From the NCBI GenBank assembly GCA_021826835.1, contig JAKAYH010000079.1, positions 1 through 8,318 on the forward strand: a stretch of 8,318 bases of DNA, given 5' to 3'. The position numbers were made by a program, and so were the translations under genes. Below are positions 1 through 6,653 of this stretch, piece by piece (within the stretch, counting starts at the first letter, position 1; every line of letters starts with the position of its first letter). The notes under the pieces are model-generated. The model was given only the letters and a program-made list of their open reading frames with translations, did no database searches and had not been told where the DNA came from. The DNA is from Thermoplasmata archaeon. Lineage in GTDB: Archaea; Thermoplasmatota; Thermoplasmata; Thermoplasmatales; Thermoplasmataceae.

Positions 1-98
1 AAGGTGGAGATAAAACAACAGCTATAACCCCATCAAAGCCAGCTAACCCTGCAACACCAAAAAAGGAAGATGCAAAGAAAGATCAGAATAAGAAGTAA
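1..98 (+). CDS. C-terminal tail of an unidentified protein (5' partial)
   Basis: An open frame enters from the left edge (first complete codon at base 3) and ends at TAA 96-98, giving 31 residues. The tail is low complexity and hydrophilic: eight Lys, four Pro, four Thr and four Ala, beginning with a Gly-Gly-Asp and ending in a Lys-rich stretch. The other two + frames stop within the first 30 bases, so this is the only frame that can be coding. Such charged tails occur on many archaeal proteins (for example chaperonin or ribosomal subunits), but nothing here identifies the family. The gene is convergent with argS, whose stop codon lies 47 bases further on. Confidence 0.55.
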   Translation, partial: GGDKTTAITPSKPANPATPKKEDAKKDQNKK

Positions 99-102
99 CT
101 TA

Positions 103-143
103 TTCTCCAACTTTTTAACTTTTTTTTACTTTTTAAGTTTTTA
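103..143 (+). terminator. T-rich terminator-like stretch after the left-edge gene
   Basis: Four T runs follow the TAA at 98: about 112-116, 120-127 (eight T), 130-134 and 138-142. There is no strong hairpin. Oligo-T tracts without a stem are the usual intrinsic termination signal in archaea, so this fits termination of the + strand gene. For argS, transcribed the other way, the A-rich + strand at 59-90 would read as a T-rich signal, but that lies inside the neighbouring coding tail. Confidence 0.5.
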
Positions 144-144
144 T

Positions 145-1848
145 CTACATTTCTGTTACTAATTGAATTCCAATGATTGAAGAAATATCTTCCATAATTG
201 ATTTATAAACTGTTACAGTCATAAGCCTTCTTATGGTTATTTCTGAATCCTGATCATTAACTTTGCATTTTTCATAGAAGTCATTGAATGTTTTAGAAAG
301 CATAAAAGCGTAATTTGCAAGTGCTTCAGGTTTAAGGTTTTTTACCGCCTCTGATAGAATAAACGGATAGGTATACATATTTAGAACGAGAGTTCTCTCT
401 TCTCGGGCAAGTTCCTTGTCGGATGTGCTTGAAGTTTCATTATCCATATTCATTTCACTTTTCGTAATTATATTTGAAGCTCTGACATAGGAATATATAA
501 CAAACGGTGCACTATCGCCGTTGAAATCCAAGGCATCCTCCCATCGGAAAATCATTGCCTTAGACGCACTTACCTTGAGAATATTGAATCTTATGGCAGA
601 AATTGCTATCTTTCTGGCTATTTCATCATTGGAGTCTTTTTCACCACGTTTTTCTACAATTATCTCCCTGCTTTTCTCATAGGTTTTTTCAATAAGCTCC
701 TTGAGGGTTACCGCATTTCCCTTTCTTGTGGACATGCTCCCAGTTTCCAGACTAACAAACGCGTTGAATACGAAATCAAGTCTCTTAATGAGATCAAAAT
801 GCGTTTTCAATATCTCGGTCAGGGTCTTCCCATGTTCAGAATGATCCTCTCCAAGGACGGTGATTAGCCAGTCACTTTGTGACAGCTTGTACATGTGATA
901 TGCTATATCCCTGACAACGTATAGGGTGCTACCGTCACTTCTGGTCAAAAAAACCTTCCTTCCATCATTCAATTCTAAATACTTTGCTTCACCTTCTGAC
1001 TTAATTGAATCTGAAAGAGAAGATATGAGTGTTTTAACTTCCCCAGAGACTATAAAATCTGATTCCCAAGTGAAATCATCGATCTTGATACCTATTGCCT
1101 TTAGATCGTTCTTTATATCATCAAGCATAACCCCGGCTATTTTGCGTACCTTATTGATTAATACAGGATCGCCCTCTTCATATTTTTTTATCATTTCTTC
1201 TACTTCTGCTTCGGAACCTGAGCTTTCCATTTCCCTGTAAATTCTTCTATATCCGTCCAGAAGCAATTCAGGAGTCGGTTGTTTATTGGCATTGTATTTC
1301 TCATAAGCTAGGTATAAAGACATCATCTGTTTACCGGAATCGTTGACAAAATACTGGGTTGTCACACGGTATCCAAATCTTTTGAGAAGTCTCGAAATAG
1401 AATCTCCAATTATGGAATTCCTGACCCGTCCAACATGTATGGGACCGGTTGGATTTATGCTTGTATGCTCCACACTTACCCTCTCCGGATCCTGAAACAC
1501 GTCAGGATATTGACCTGTAGTGGAAATTGAGGAATGCATAATTGATAAGAGAAAGTTTGAGTCTATTGAGAGGTTGAGGTATTTTCCTTCGATCACTGCG
1601 CTCTTAACAAAGCTTTCTTCAAGAAGTGCTGATTTCAACTGCTCCATGTTATCCCCTTTATACCTGAATGTGCGTACCGTCAAATCGCAGTGACCGGTCT
1701 TATCAAAGCTCAGATCTTCCTCTTTAAATTCAGGTATAACTTTTCTAATTGTCGAAGTTAATTTTTCATGGATGTTTTGATACATCAGCATATGGTCATA
1801 ATCATTGCTATGTCTAAAAACATTTTTAGTAGTGGTCTGCGAATACAT
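145..1848 (-). CDS. argS: Arginyl-tRNA synthetase (class Ia), cytoplasmic
   Basis: This enzyme charges tRNA-Arg with arginine using ATP (EC 6.1.1.19). The 567-residue length is normal for archaeal ArgS. An N-terminal tRNA-binding (Add-1-like) domain covers roughly residues 20-110. The catalytic Rossmann fold begins with the signature around E128-G136 and the HIGH motif variant HVGR at 138-141. FVND at 167-170 is typical of the family. The KMSKS loop takes the ArgS form MSTRKG (372-377). The helical anticodon-binding domain covers about 430-567 and ends at a C-terminal Met, as is usual in this family. ATG 1848 was chosen because a TATA-like box lies 28 bases upstream; ATGs at residues 20 and 22 are alternatives. 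It is divergent from aroB and not part of that operon. All expected motifs are present. Confidence 0.97.
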   Translation of the reverse strand: MYSQTTTKNVFRHSNDYDHMLMYQNIHEKLTSTIRKVIPEFKEEDLSFDKTGHCDLTVRTFRYKGDNMEQLKSALLEESFVKSAVIEGKYLNLSIDSNFLLSIMHSSISTTGQYPDVFQDPERVSVEHTSINPTGPIHVGRVRNSIIGDSISRLLKRFGYRVTTQYFVNDSGKQMMSLYLAYEKYNANKQPTPELLLDGYRRIYREMESSGSEAEVEEMIKKYEEGDPVLINKVRKIAGVMLDDIKNDLKAIGIKIDDFTWESDFIVSGEVKTLISSLSDSIKSEGEAKYLELNDGRKVFLTRSDGSTLYVVRDIAYHMYKLSQSDWLITVLGEDHSEHGKTLTEILKTHFDLIKRLDFVFNAFVSLETGSMSTRKGNAVTLKELIEKTYEKSREIIVEKRGEKDSNDEIARKIAISAIRFNILKVSASKAMIFRWEDALDFNGDSAPFVIYSYVRASNIITKSEMNMDNETSSTSDKELAREERTLVLNMYTYPFILSEAVKNLKPEALANYAFMLSKTFNDFYEKCKVNDQDSEITIRRLMTVTVYKSIMEDISSIIGIQLVTEM

Positions 1849-1870
1849 GTTGTACCGCCTTGTTAATCTC

Positions 1871-1880
1871 CCTTATATTG
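1871..1880 (-). promoter_or_regulatory. TATA-like box for argS
   Basis: Read on the - strand the sequence is CAATATAAGG, centred about 28 bases before the argS ATG at 1848. This would place the transcript start at or within a few bases of the ATG, giving a leaderless or nearly leaderless mRNA, which is common in Thermoplasmatales. Support is positional only. Confidence 0.5.
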
Positions 1881-1896
1881 AGGCCTTTCAAATGAC

Positions 1897-1906
1897 TAAA
1901 TATATT
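1897..1906 (+). promoter_or_regulatory. TATA-like box for the aroBEKA operon
   Basis: TAAATATATT is centred about 32 bases before the aroB ATG at 1934. Transcription would start around 1927, leaving a leader of only a few bases. That agrees with the absence of any Shine-Dalgarno sequence before aroB. It lies back to back with the argS box in the same 85-bp gap. No operator-like palindrome is evident. Confidence 0.5.
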
Positions 1907-1933
1907 ATGGACTGAGCATTTGTTGTTAAGAAA

Positions 1934-3022
1934 ATGACCGAGGCAGAGAGATTCATATTAAAGAGAGGGGAATTTGAAACAACTTATATCATCGGTGAAA
2001 AAATTCTCCAACATATTTGGGATTATTCCAAGGATAATCAGAAGGCCATATTTATTGTGAGCAGCAATGTGGACAAAAAATTTCACGAGTATCTGCCAGA
2101 TTTTGGAAACATAGGTGAAGGCAGCATTAAATTCACAGTTTCTGATGGGGAGAATCTTAAGAATATCAAGAGTTATCAGAAAATTATGAGCGTGATGCTG
2201 GAAAACCAGATCGAGAAAAATTCCCTCATAGGTTATGTTGGCGGTGGAACGGTTGGAGATATGACAGGGTTTGTGGCAGCCACATACAAGAGGGGAATGA
2301 AGCTAATGGCAATACCGACCACACTCCTCTCTCAGGTCGACAGTTCCATAGGCGGAAAGAACGGAATCAACTATGGCGGGGTAAAGAATGTTATCGGAAC
2401 ATTTTACGAACCATCGGTTGTATTGGCTGATACATATTTTCTCACAGCTTCTGAAGATTCCTACTTGAGGGATGGTCTTGGCGAGATTATAAAATATGCC
2501 ATAATTGAAAAGACAGATTTATTCTCAGTGCTTTCACAGTTTAACGATTTGCATGAAATAAAGAATGAACAATCTCTAACCAGATTAATATCCAAGAGTG
2601 TCAGGATCAAACACGATATTGTGTCAAGGGATTTCTATGATCAGAACGGAATAAGGGCGAAACTTAACTTCGGTCATACCGTGGGGCATGCTCTGGAAAG
2701 TATTTCAAAATCTGCAGTAAGTCATGGAAGGGCCATTGTTACGGGCATGCTGGTGGAATCAATGATATCAAGAAAAATGGGTATAGCAGAAGACGATTTT
2801 TATTCCATTATCACAGAATTCATGAACAAATTTTCAATTAAACCTGTAAACACAGCTCAATACAGCATAGAAAATATGTTAAACATCATCAGAAACGACA
2901 AGAAGACCCGCGACGGTAATATCTATATTCCACTACCGGTTAAATTAGGCGAAATGTCCTTGAATGCTGTCCCCATGGAAATCATATCAGAATCGCTTCA
3001 TGAATTTTCTGGAAAACAGTGA
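1934..3022 (+). CDS. aroB: 3-dehydroquinate synthase
   Basis: Converts DAHP to 3-dehydroquinate, the second step of the shikimate pathway (EC 4.2.3.4), using catalytic NAD and a divalent metal. The 362 residues match the usual family length. The N-terminal NAD-binding half holds GGGTVGD (103-109), the ATYKRG loop (116-121), PTT (128-130) and QVDSSIGGKNGIN (134-146, with the conserved Lys142). The metal-binding helical half holds GEIIKY (183-188), NFGHTVGHALE (245-255) and HGRA (264-267). By spacing, E184, H248 and H264 correspond to the three zinc ligands of the fungal enzyme. First gene of the aro operon, with no Shine-Dalgarno and a TATA-like box just upstream, so probably translated from a leaderless mRNA. 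Many archaea use the alternative ADTH/DHQ-synthase-II route; this gene shows that this organism has the classical DHQ synthase. Confidence 0.96.
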   Translation: MTEAERFILKRGEFETTYIIGEKILQHIWDYSKDNQKAIFIVSSNVDKKFHEYLPDFGNIGEGSIKFTVSDGENLKNIKSYQKIMSVMLENQIEKNSLIGYVGGGTVGDMTGFVAATYKRGMKLMAIPTTLLSQVDSSIGGKNGINYGGVKNVIGTFYEPSVVLADTYFLTASEDSYLRDGLGEIIKYAIIEKTDLFSVLSQFNDLHEIKNEQSLTRLISKSVRIKHDIVSRDFYDQNGIRAKLNFGHTVGHALESISKSAVSHGRAIVTGMLVESMISRKMGIAEDDFYSIITEFMNKFSIKPVNTAQYSIENMLNIIRNDKKTRDGNIYIPLPVKLGEMSLNAVPMEIISESLHEFSGKQ

Positions 3023-3036
3023 AGGGCGAGAGATAA

Positions 3037-3855
3037 ATGAAAATCACAGGTCTCATAGGTTCACCAGTAAGGCAATCATGGAGTCAAAGACTCTTCAACA
3101 GCATATATGCTCAAAGCAAAATGAAGTGTTTCTACGCTGCAATTGATCTTGACGTGAGATCAATGGATCGTTTTATTGAATTTGCAAGTTCATCCATGAC
3201 CGGTTTTAACGTAACATCGCCTTATAAGGAAATTATCTTAAGATATATACAGCAGAGAGATCCAATAGTATGGAGATTGGGTAGCGCCAATGTAATCAGC
3301 AATGAAGCCGGCACACTTCTGGCTCATAACACAGATTATGCAGGATTTAAAAAAACGGTGGAAGCGAATTCAGTTGATTTTCACGGTAAGAAGGTATGCA
3401 TTGCAGGCACAGGCGGAGTATTCCGAACAATCCTATATTCATTGGTTTCAGACTTCGATCCAGATTCAATAACAGTTCTATCCAGAGATCCGCTTAAGGC
3501 AAAATCAAAATTTCAGGGATTTGAATATTTTGAAGGGACTGAAATTCTTGGCTATTCAACAGAAAATCAATATGACATCATTATAAATTGTACGCCCCTT
3601 GGAATAAATGAGGATGATGCATCACCGGTGAAGAAAATGAACTTTTCAAAGGATGCCGTGGCCATTGACCTGATTTACACGAAGACAGATACCCCGTTTT
3701 TACAGACTGCTGCAGAGGCAAAGGCATTATGCATCAACGGAAGGGAGATGTTCTTCCAGCAGGCATATGAATCATTCAATCTATTCCATGGAAGTTATCC
3801 TGACATGGAAATATTCAACGCAGTGAGAAAAAATCTTGAGGGAAGCGGACAATAA
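3037..3855 (+). CDS. aroE: Shikimate dehydrogenase (NADP-dependent)
   Basis: Reduces 3-dehydroshikimate to shikimate with NADPH (EC 1.1.1.25). The 272-residue length is typical. The substrate domain starts with GLIGSPV (5-11). The catalytic Lys is K64 in FNVTSPYK (57-64) and the catalytic Asp is D100 in HNTDYAGF (97-104). The nucleotide-binding Rossmann loop is GTGG (124-127). INCTPLG (183-189) and the C-terminal NGREMFFQQAYESF segment (234-247) are family signatures. The usual HSLSP shikimate-binding motif reads QSWSQ here (13-17): both serines (14 and 16) are kept but the flanking His and Pro are changed. The gene starts 14 bases after aroB with a weak purine-rich stretch before the ATG, and its stop codon overlaps the aroK start by one base. 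Confidence 0.95.
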   Translation: MKITGLIGSPVRQSWSQRLFNSIYAQSKMKCFYAAIDLDVRSMDRFIEFASSSMTGFNVTSPYKEIILRYIQQRDPIVWRLGSANVISNEAGTLLAHNTDYAGFKKTVEANSVDFHGKKVCIAGTGGVFRTILYSLVSDFDPDSITVLSRDPLKAKSKFQGFEYFEGTEILGYSTENQYDIIINCTPLGINEDDASPVKKMNFSKDAVAIDLIYTKTDTPFLQTAAEAKALCINGREMFFQQAYESFNLFHGSYPDMEIFNAVRKNLEGSGQ

Positions 3856-4688
3856 TGAAAACAGTCAGAACTACAATCAATGGAGGTTTATCCGTGTTAA
3901 GCGCATTCGCCAACGGTCATGGTGCTTCTGTTGCAATCGATCTGCCCATGAAAATTACAATGAGGGAAACAGGAGAATCTCACAGTAAATTCAAAGAATT
4001 CATCTCCATAATTCAGGAAAGATATCATATTGCCAATCCTCCACAGATTGAAATAGATTCGTTCATACCACAGGGAATGGGTCTGAAGAGTAGCAGTGCA
4101 ATGGTTTCTGGAGTTCTTCTTTCACTAAATAAAATGTTTGGAATATTTGAATCAGAACTGAATATTGCAGAGGAATCAGCTCATATTTCAAAACTCCTGA
4201 AAATTTCATATACCGGTGCCTTTGACGATATTTGTTCATGTATTTTCGGCGGTTTATGCTATACCGATAACAATCAAAAAATTCTCTTTAAGCGATCTAT
4301 AATAGAGGAAAGAGACGTCATAATAATCCCGGGGAATCATGAAAGAAGTTCTTTTGACATGGGTAAGATTGACTTTTCCAAGTACCTGAAGGCATTTAAC
4401 GGCGTTGAGGAAATGGTAATCAATGGAAAATTCCTAGATGCCATGAAAGCCAATGGTGACATATTCATGGATATTTTAGGAAGAGATCCTCATCTTCTGG
4501 GTTCCGTTGAAGATACCCACCCTCTGATATTTGGGCAGAGTGGGAAAGGTCCAGCAATATTTGCTGTATTTAACAAAGAAGATGAGGCATCGAAGGCCTA
4601 TGAGAAATTAAAACAGCTTAATCTTTCTCCAATAAGAAGTCACTTAACAAATAAACCAGCAAAAACGGAGGAAATATATGAAAGTTAA
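3855..4688 (+). CDS. aroK: Archaeal shikimate kinase, GHMP kinase family
   Basis: Phosphorylates shikimate to shikimate 3-phosphate with ATP (EC 2.7.1.71). It belongs to the GHMP kinase superfamily (homoserine and mevalonate kinase fold), not to the P-loop AroK/AroL of bacteria. The 277 residues fit the archaeal family. The hallmark phosphate-binding loop PQGMGLKSSSA is at 72-82, a conserved GAFDD is at 121-125 (candidate catalytic Asp), and the C-terminal Gly-rich motif 3 is GQSGKGPAIFAVF (227-239). The identification rests on the GLKSSSA loop together with its position between aroE and aroA, since homoserine and mevalonate kinases carry other variants. The ATG overlaps the aroE stop (TAATG), a coupled start; a GAGG at 3838-3841 is rather far upstream (13 bases). 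Confidence 0.94.
   Translation: MKTVRTTINGGLSVLSAFANGHGASVAIDLPMKITMRETGESHSKFKEFISIIQERYHIANPPQIEIDSFIPQGMGLKSSSAMVSGVLLSLNKMFGIFESELNIAEESAHISKLLKISYTGAFDDICSCIFGGLCYTDNNQKILFKRSIIEERDVIIIPGNHERSSFDMGKIDFSKYLKAFNGVEEMVINGKFLDAMKANGDIFMDILGRDPHLLGSVEDTHPLIFGQSGKGPAIFAVFNKEDEASKAYEKLKQLNLSPIRSHLTNKPAKTEEIYES
4667..4671 (+). promoter_or_regulatory. Ribosome binding site of aroA
   Basis: A perfect GGAGG ends six bases before the aroA ATG (4678). It lies inside the 3' end of aroK and fixes the aroA start, which overlaps aroK by 11 bases. It allows aroA to be initiated independently in addition to coupling. The other aro genes lack such a strong site. Confidence 0.75.
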
Positions 4689-5943
4689 ATTGAAAGCACA
4701 CCGTTTAACTGGAACTATAAGGCCGCCATCAAGCAAGAGTTTCACACAACGGTACATTCTTCTGGCAATGGCCAGAGAGGGTAAAACAAAGATCATTCAC
4801 GTTTCAGGTTCCGAAGACGAAATGGTGGCAATGGGTATAGGAAGAGATTCAAACTTTACGGTTGATTATAAAGATCATGAAGTATTGATAACTGGAAAAT
4901 TCAAATGCCCCGAAAAAATCTATGTTGGAGAATCAGCCACTTCTTACCGCTTATCAATGGGTTTCATATCTGGAATGAGGTGTAGAACTCGATATAAGCT
5001 TGCAGAATCACTTTCGGTAAGGCCAAACGGACCACTAGAAGCTGCTCTCTCTGCAGCAGGTGTAAAAATAAACAGGATCTCTAAGGATGAGATAGAGATA
5101 GACTCATCTGGCATTCAATCCAAAGACGTAAAGATCAATGGAGAATTGAGTTCACAATTCGTAAGCTCCCTAATGTTACTTTCCGCCGGAGGATTTTTCA
5201 AGGGAAAAATAATCATCGAAGGAAAAAAGACATCCACTGGCTATATTGACATTACTGAAAGGTGTTTAACAGATTTTGGTTTTACAGTTAAGAGAGAGAA
5301 GCAAATCATTTCAGTTTCCGGTTCACCCCATAAGGGGCAAATTGAAGTGATGGTTGAAGCAGATTACTCCTCAGCAGCATATTTTATAATACTTGGGCTG
5401 CTCTCTTCAAAGGAAGGAATTCGGTTATCAGGGCTCTCTGCAAATTCACTCCAACCTGATTCGGCCATACTCAACATCCTGAAACCATATGTGAAAACAT
5501 TCTACACAGATAATGCAGGTCTGGAAATTGAATGTCGGCAATCACGTCTCGATTCCATTGAACTGGATGCAGATCAAAACCCTGATCTTGCCCCCATAAT
5601 GTCAGTCATAGGCATATTCTCAGAGAATGGAATAATAATTAGGAATATTGGCAGGTTGTCATTCAAAGAAAGTGATCGGGCCTCATCCATTATAAAACTG
5701 GCAGAGGAGTTCGGTGCATCCGTAATAAAAGATGGCACAACTTTGATCATAAAAAAGGGGAAAGAAATTAAACATCCATTATTAGTAGATTTCAGAGATC
5801 ACAGGATGATAATGGCTGCAGCCGTAGCAATAGTTATTTCCGGATCAGATACCAGTCTCTGCAACACAGAAAACGTTAATAAAAGCTATGCTGACTTCTT
5901 CAAAGATCTTCACAGCCTTGGCGTTTCCATCGAATCATCATAG
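4678..5943 (+). CDS. aroA: 3-phosphoshikimate 1-carboxyvinyltransferase (EPSP synthase)
   Basis: Transfers the enolpyruvyl group of PEP to shikimate 3-phosphate, giving EPSP (EC 2.5.1.19). The 421 residues fit the family. Motifs in order: SSKSFTQR (18-25) with K20, S21 and R25 for substrate; GESATSYRLSMG (84-95); RPNGPL (115-120); GELSSQFVSS (155-164); ADYSSAAYF (228-236); NPDLAP (301-306), with D303 in the position of the catalytic Asp; KESDR (330-334), with E331 matching the catalytic Glu; and DHRMIMA (374-380). The two inside-out alpha/beta domains are therefore complete. The loop that reads GNAGT in class I enzymes has Ala at the second Gly (A87), as in class II enzymes. Last gene of the operon; aroC does not follow. 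It overlaps aroK by 11 bases and has its own GGAGG. No clear terminator is seen in the 50 bases before the convergent neighbour. Confidence 0.96.
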   Translation: MKVKLKAHRLTGTIRPPSSKSFTQRYILLAMAREGKTKIIHVSGSEDEMVAMGIGRDSNFTVDYKDHEVLITGKFKCPEKIYVGESATSYRLSMGFISGMRCRTRYKLAESLSVRPNGPLEAALSAAGVKINRISKDEIEIDSSGIQSKDVKINGELSSQFVSSLMLLSAGGFFKGKIIIEGKKTSTGYIDITERCLTDFGFTVKREKQIISVSGSPHKGQIEVMVEADYSSAAYFIILGLLSSKEGIRLSGLSANSLQPDSAILNILKPYVKTFYTDNAGLEIECRQSRLDSIELDADQNPDLAPIMSVIGIFSENGIIIRNIGRLSFKESDRASSIIKLAEEFGASVIKDGTTLIIKKGKEIKHPLLVDFRDHRMIMAAAVAIVISGSDTSLCNTENVNKSYADFFKDLHSLGVSIESS

Positions 5944-5993
5944 GGAGGCAAACCTTTATGCTTTAAAATCATGGATGCCATTGATGTGCAGAA

Positions 5994-6302
5994 TCATCCT
6001 TTCCATAGGCCTATTAATAAGCCTAGGGCGAATAGAACAATGGTAATAGTCAACGATGCGTCATAGCCTATGCTTATGAGCTTCTGAACTTCATCTACAA
6101 CAATGCTTGTATGGCTTCCTATTTTATTGAGAATATCCTGAACTGAATAATTTGGAGCCAGAGAAAATCCAATATATGATGCCAGAAATATTGCAACTAG
6201 TCCCAGAATAAGGGCTACAACACCCTTCTTTATGGCAAGACCTAAAAGGAGCCCAACTACGAAGGTAAGGGCTAGTATTATCGTCGGACTAAGGTCAGTC
6301 AT
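5994..6302 (-). CDS. Small FUN14-like integral membrane protein
   Basis: A 102-residue protein with three predicted membrane helices, about residues 7-24, 27-46 and 83-100. The first two are separated by a tight KK turn (25-26), and an amphipathic stretch (54-78) precedes the third. The pattern resembles archaeal FUN14-domain proteins: a Gly-rich first helix (GLLLGLAIKK), a Gly-led second helix, an N-Y/W-rich connector, and a C-terminal G-x3-G-x3-G helix ending in KG. These are small membrane proteins of unknown role in archaea; the name comes from the eukaryotic mitochondrial FUNDC1 family. The assignment is by eye, and a generic three-helix membrane protein is the alternative. I chose ATG 6302 over the in-frame TTG at 6311 because a TATA-like box lies about 26 bases upstream of the ATG. 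Monocistronic and convergent with aroA. Confidence 0.75.
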   Translation of the reverse strand: MTDLSPTIILALTFVVGLLLGLAIKKGVVALILGLVAIFLASYIGFSLAPNYSVQDILNKIGSHTSIVVDEVQKLISIGYDASLTITIVLFALGLLIGLWKG

Positions 6303-6323
6303 TTGTAGCAATTGTCATAGGAG

Positions 6324-6332
6324 TATATATAG
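6324..6332 (-). promoter_or_regulatory. TATA box for the FUN14-like gene, overlapping a palindrome
   Basis: On the - strand the bases read CTATATATA, centred about 26 bases before ATG 6302, so the transcript is probably leaderless. A perfect 12-base palindrome (ATAGTATACTAT, 6329-6340) overlaps the upstream half of the box and could be a repressor or activator site. Alternatively it could simply be a symmetrical AT-rich sequence. Confidence 0.5.
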
Positions 6333-6618
6333 TATACTATTTCAATCATTAAAATGGAATTCTCCTGAAATAATAAACGTACCTTTGAATTTTTATGGGC
6401 GAATTGAAGTAAAACTGTCTAACTTCTCCCCTTGAGCGTATGAATGCATTCTGAAGAAACCAATCCACCGGGATAAGGTTTTTGTATATTGTCATAACGA
6501 CGTTTGTTTACAAAACATGGTCTGACATAGTTGAGGATTGTTCTTTTCACCGGTCATAAGGTTGAATTTTATTCGGAAAACCGCTATTATGGACTATTTA
6601 CTCATTTTTTTTCTCATG

Positions 6619-6626
6619 AATAAACG
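6619..6626 (+). promoter_or_regulatory. Possible TATA-like element before the PolB2-type operon
   Basis: AATAAACG is centred about 32 bases before GTG 6654, the right place for a promoter giving a very short leader. The match to a TATA box is poor, and another AT-rich candidate is near 6593-6600. Its interest is that the same sequence occurs in the upstream copy of the direct repeat at 6360-6381. Confidence 0.25.
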
Positions 6627-6653
6627 TATTGATTCAGAAGAGATTTCAATCTG

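Larger units (their letters stand above)
6303..6653. other. Intergenic region without a convincing gene
   Basis: About 350 bases separate the divergent FUN14-like gene and the PolB2-type operon. All + frames are broken by frequent stops, and ATGs at 6354, 6395 and 6453 each run only a few codons. I see no tRNA fold. Contents worth noting are the TATA box and palindrome at 6324-6340; a short hairpin-like TGTTT/AAACA pair at 6505-6517; a near-exact direct repeat (6360-6381 and 6611-6628); a T8 run at 6605-6612; and a 22-codon open frame (6589-6657) overlapping the next gene's GTG. The promoter of the downstream operon must lie here if it is transcribed on its own. Confidence 0.6.

Noticed and set aside
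926..1240. 104-codon + strand open frame
   Set aside because: It lies antisense inside argS, whose protein has all family motifs; the frame's translation is Ser/Ile/Phe-rich with no recognisable pattern.
2964..3146. 60-codon + strand open frame bridging aroB and aroE
   Set aside because: It overlaps the conserved ends of both enzymes in another frame, and no independent start signal or motif is seen.
6007..6024. Imperfect palindrome AGGCCTATTAATAAGCCT that could be a terminator stem
   Set aside because: It encodes the Gly/Leu-rich last helix of the FUN14-like protein and is not followed by a T run in either direction.
5971..6066. Short + strand ORF beginning ATG 5971 after aroA
   Set aside because: About 31 codons, antisense to the FUN14-like gene, with no ribosome binding site.
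6232..6435. 67-codon + strand open frame
   Set aside because: It starts antisense to the FUN14-like gene and runs through its promoter; composition looks non-coding.
6440..6560. Possible small RNA (C/D box-like) with TATGAATG and CTGA elements
   Set aside because: The C box match is poor, box spacing is not right and no closing stem is visible; too weak to call.
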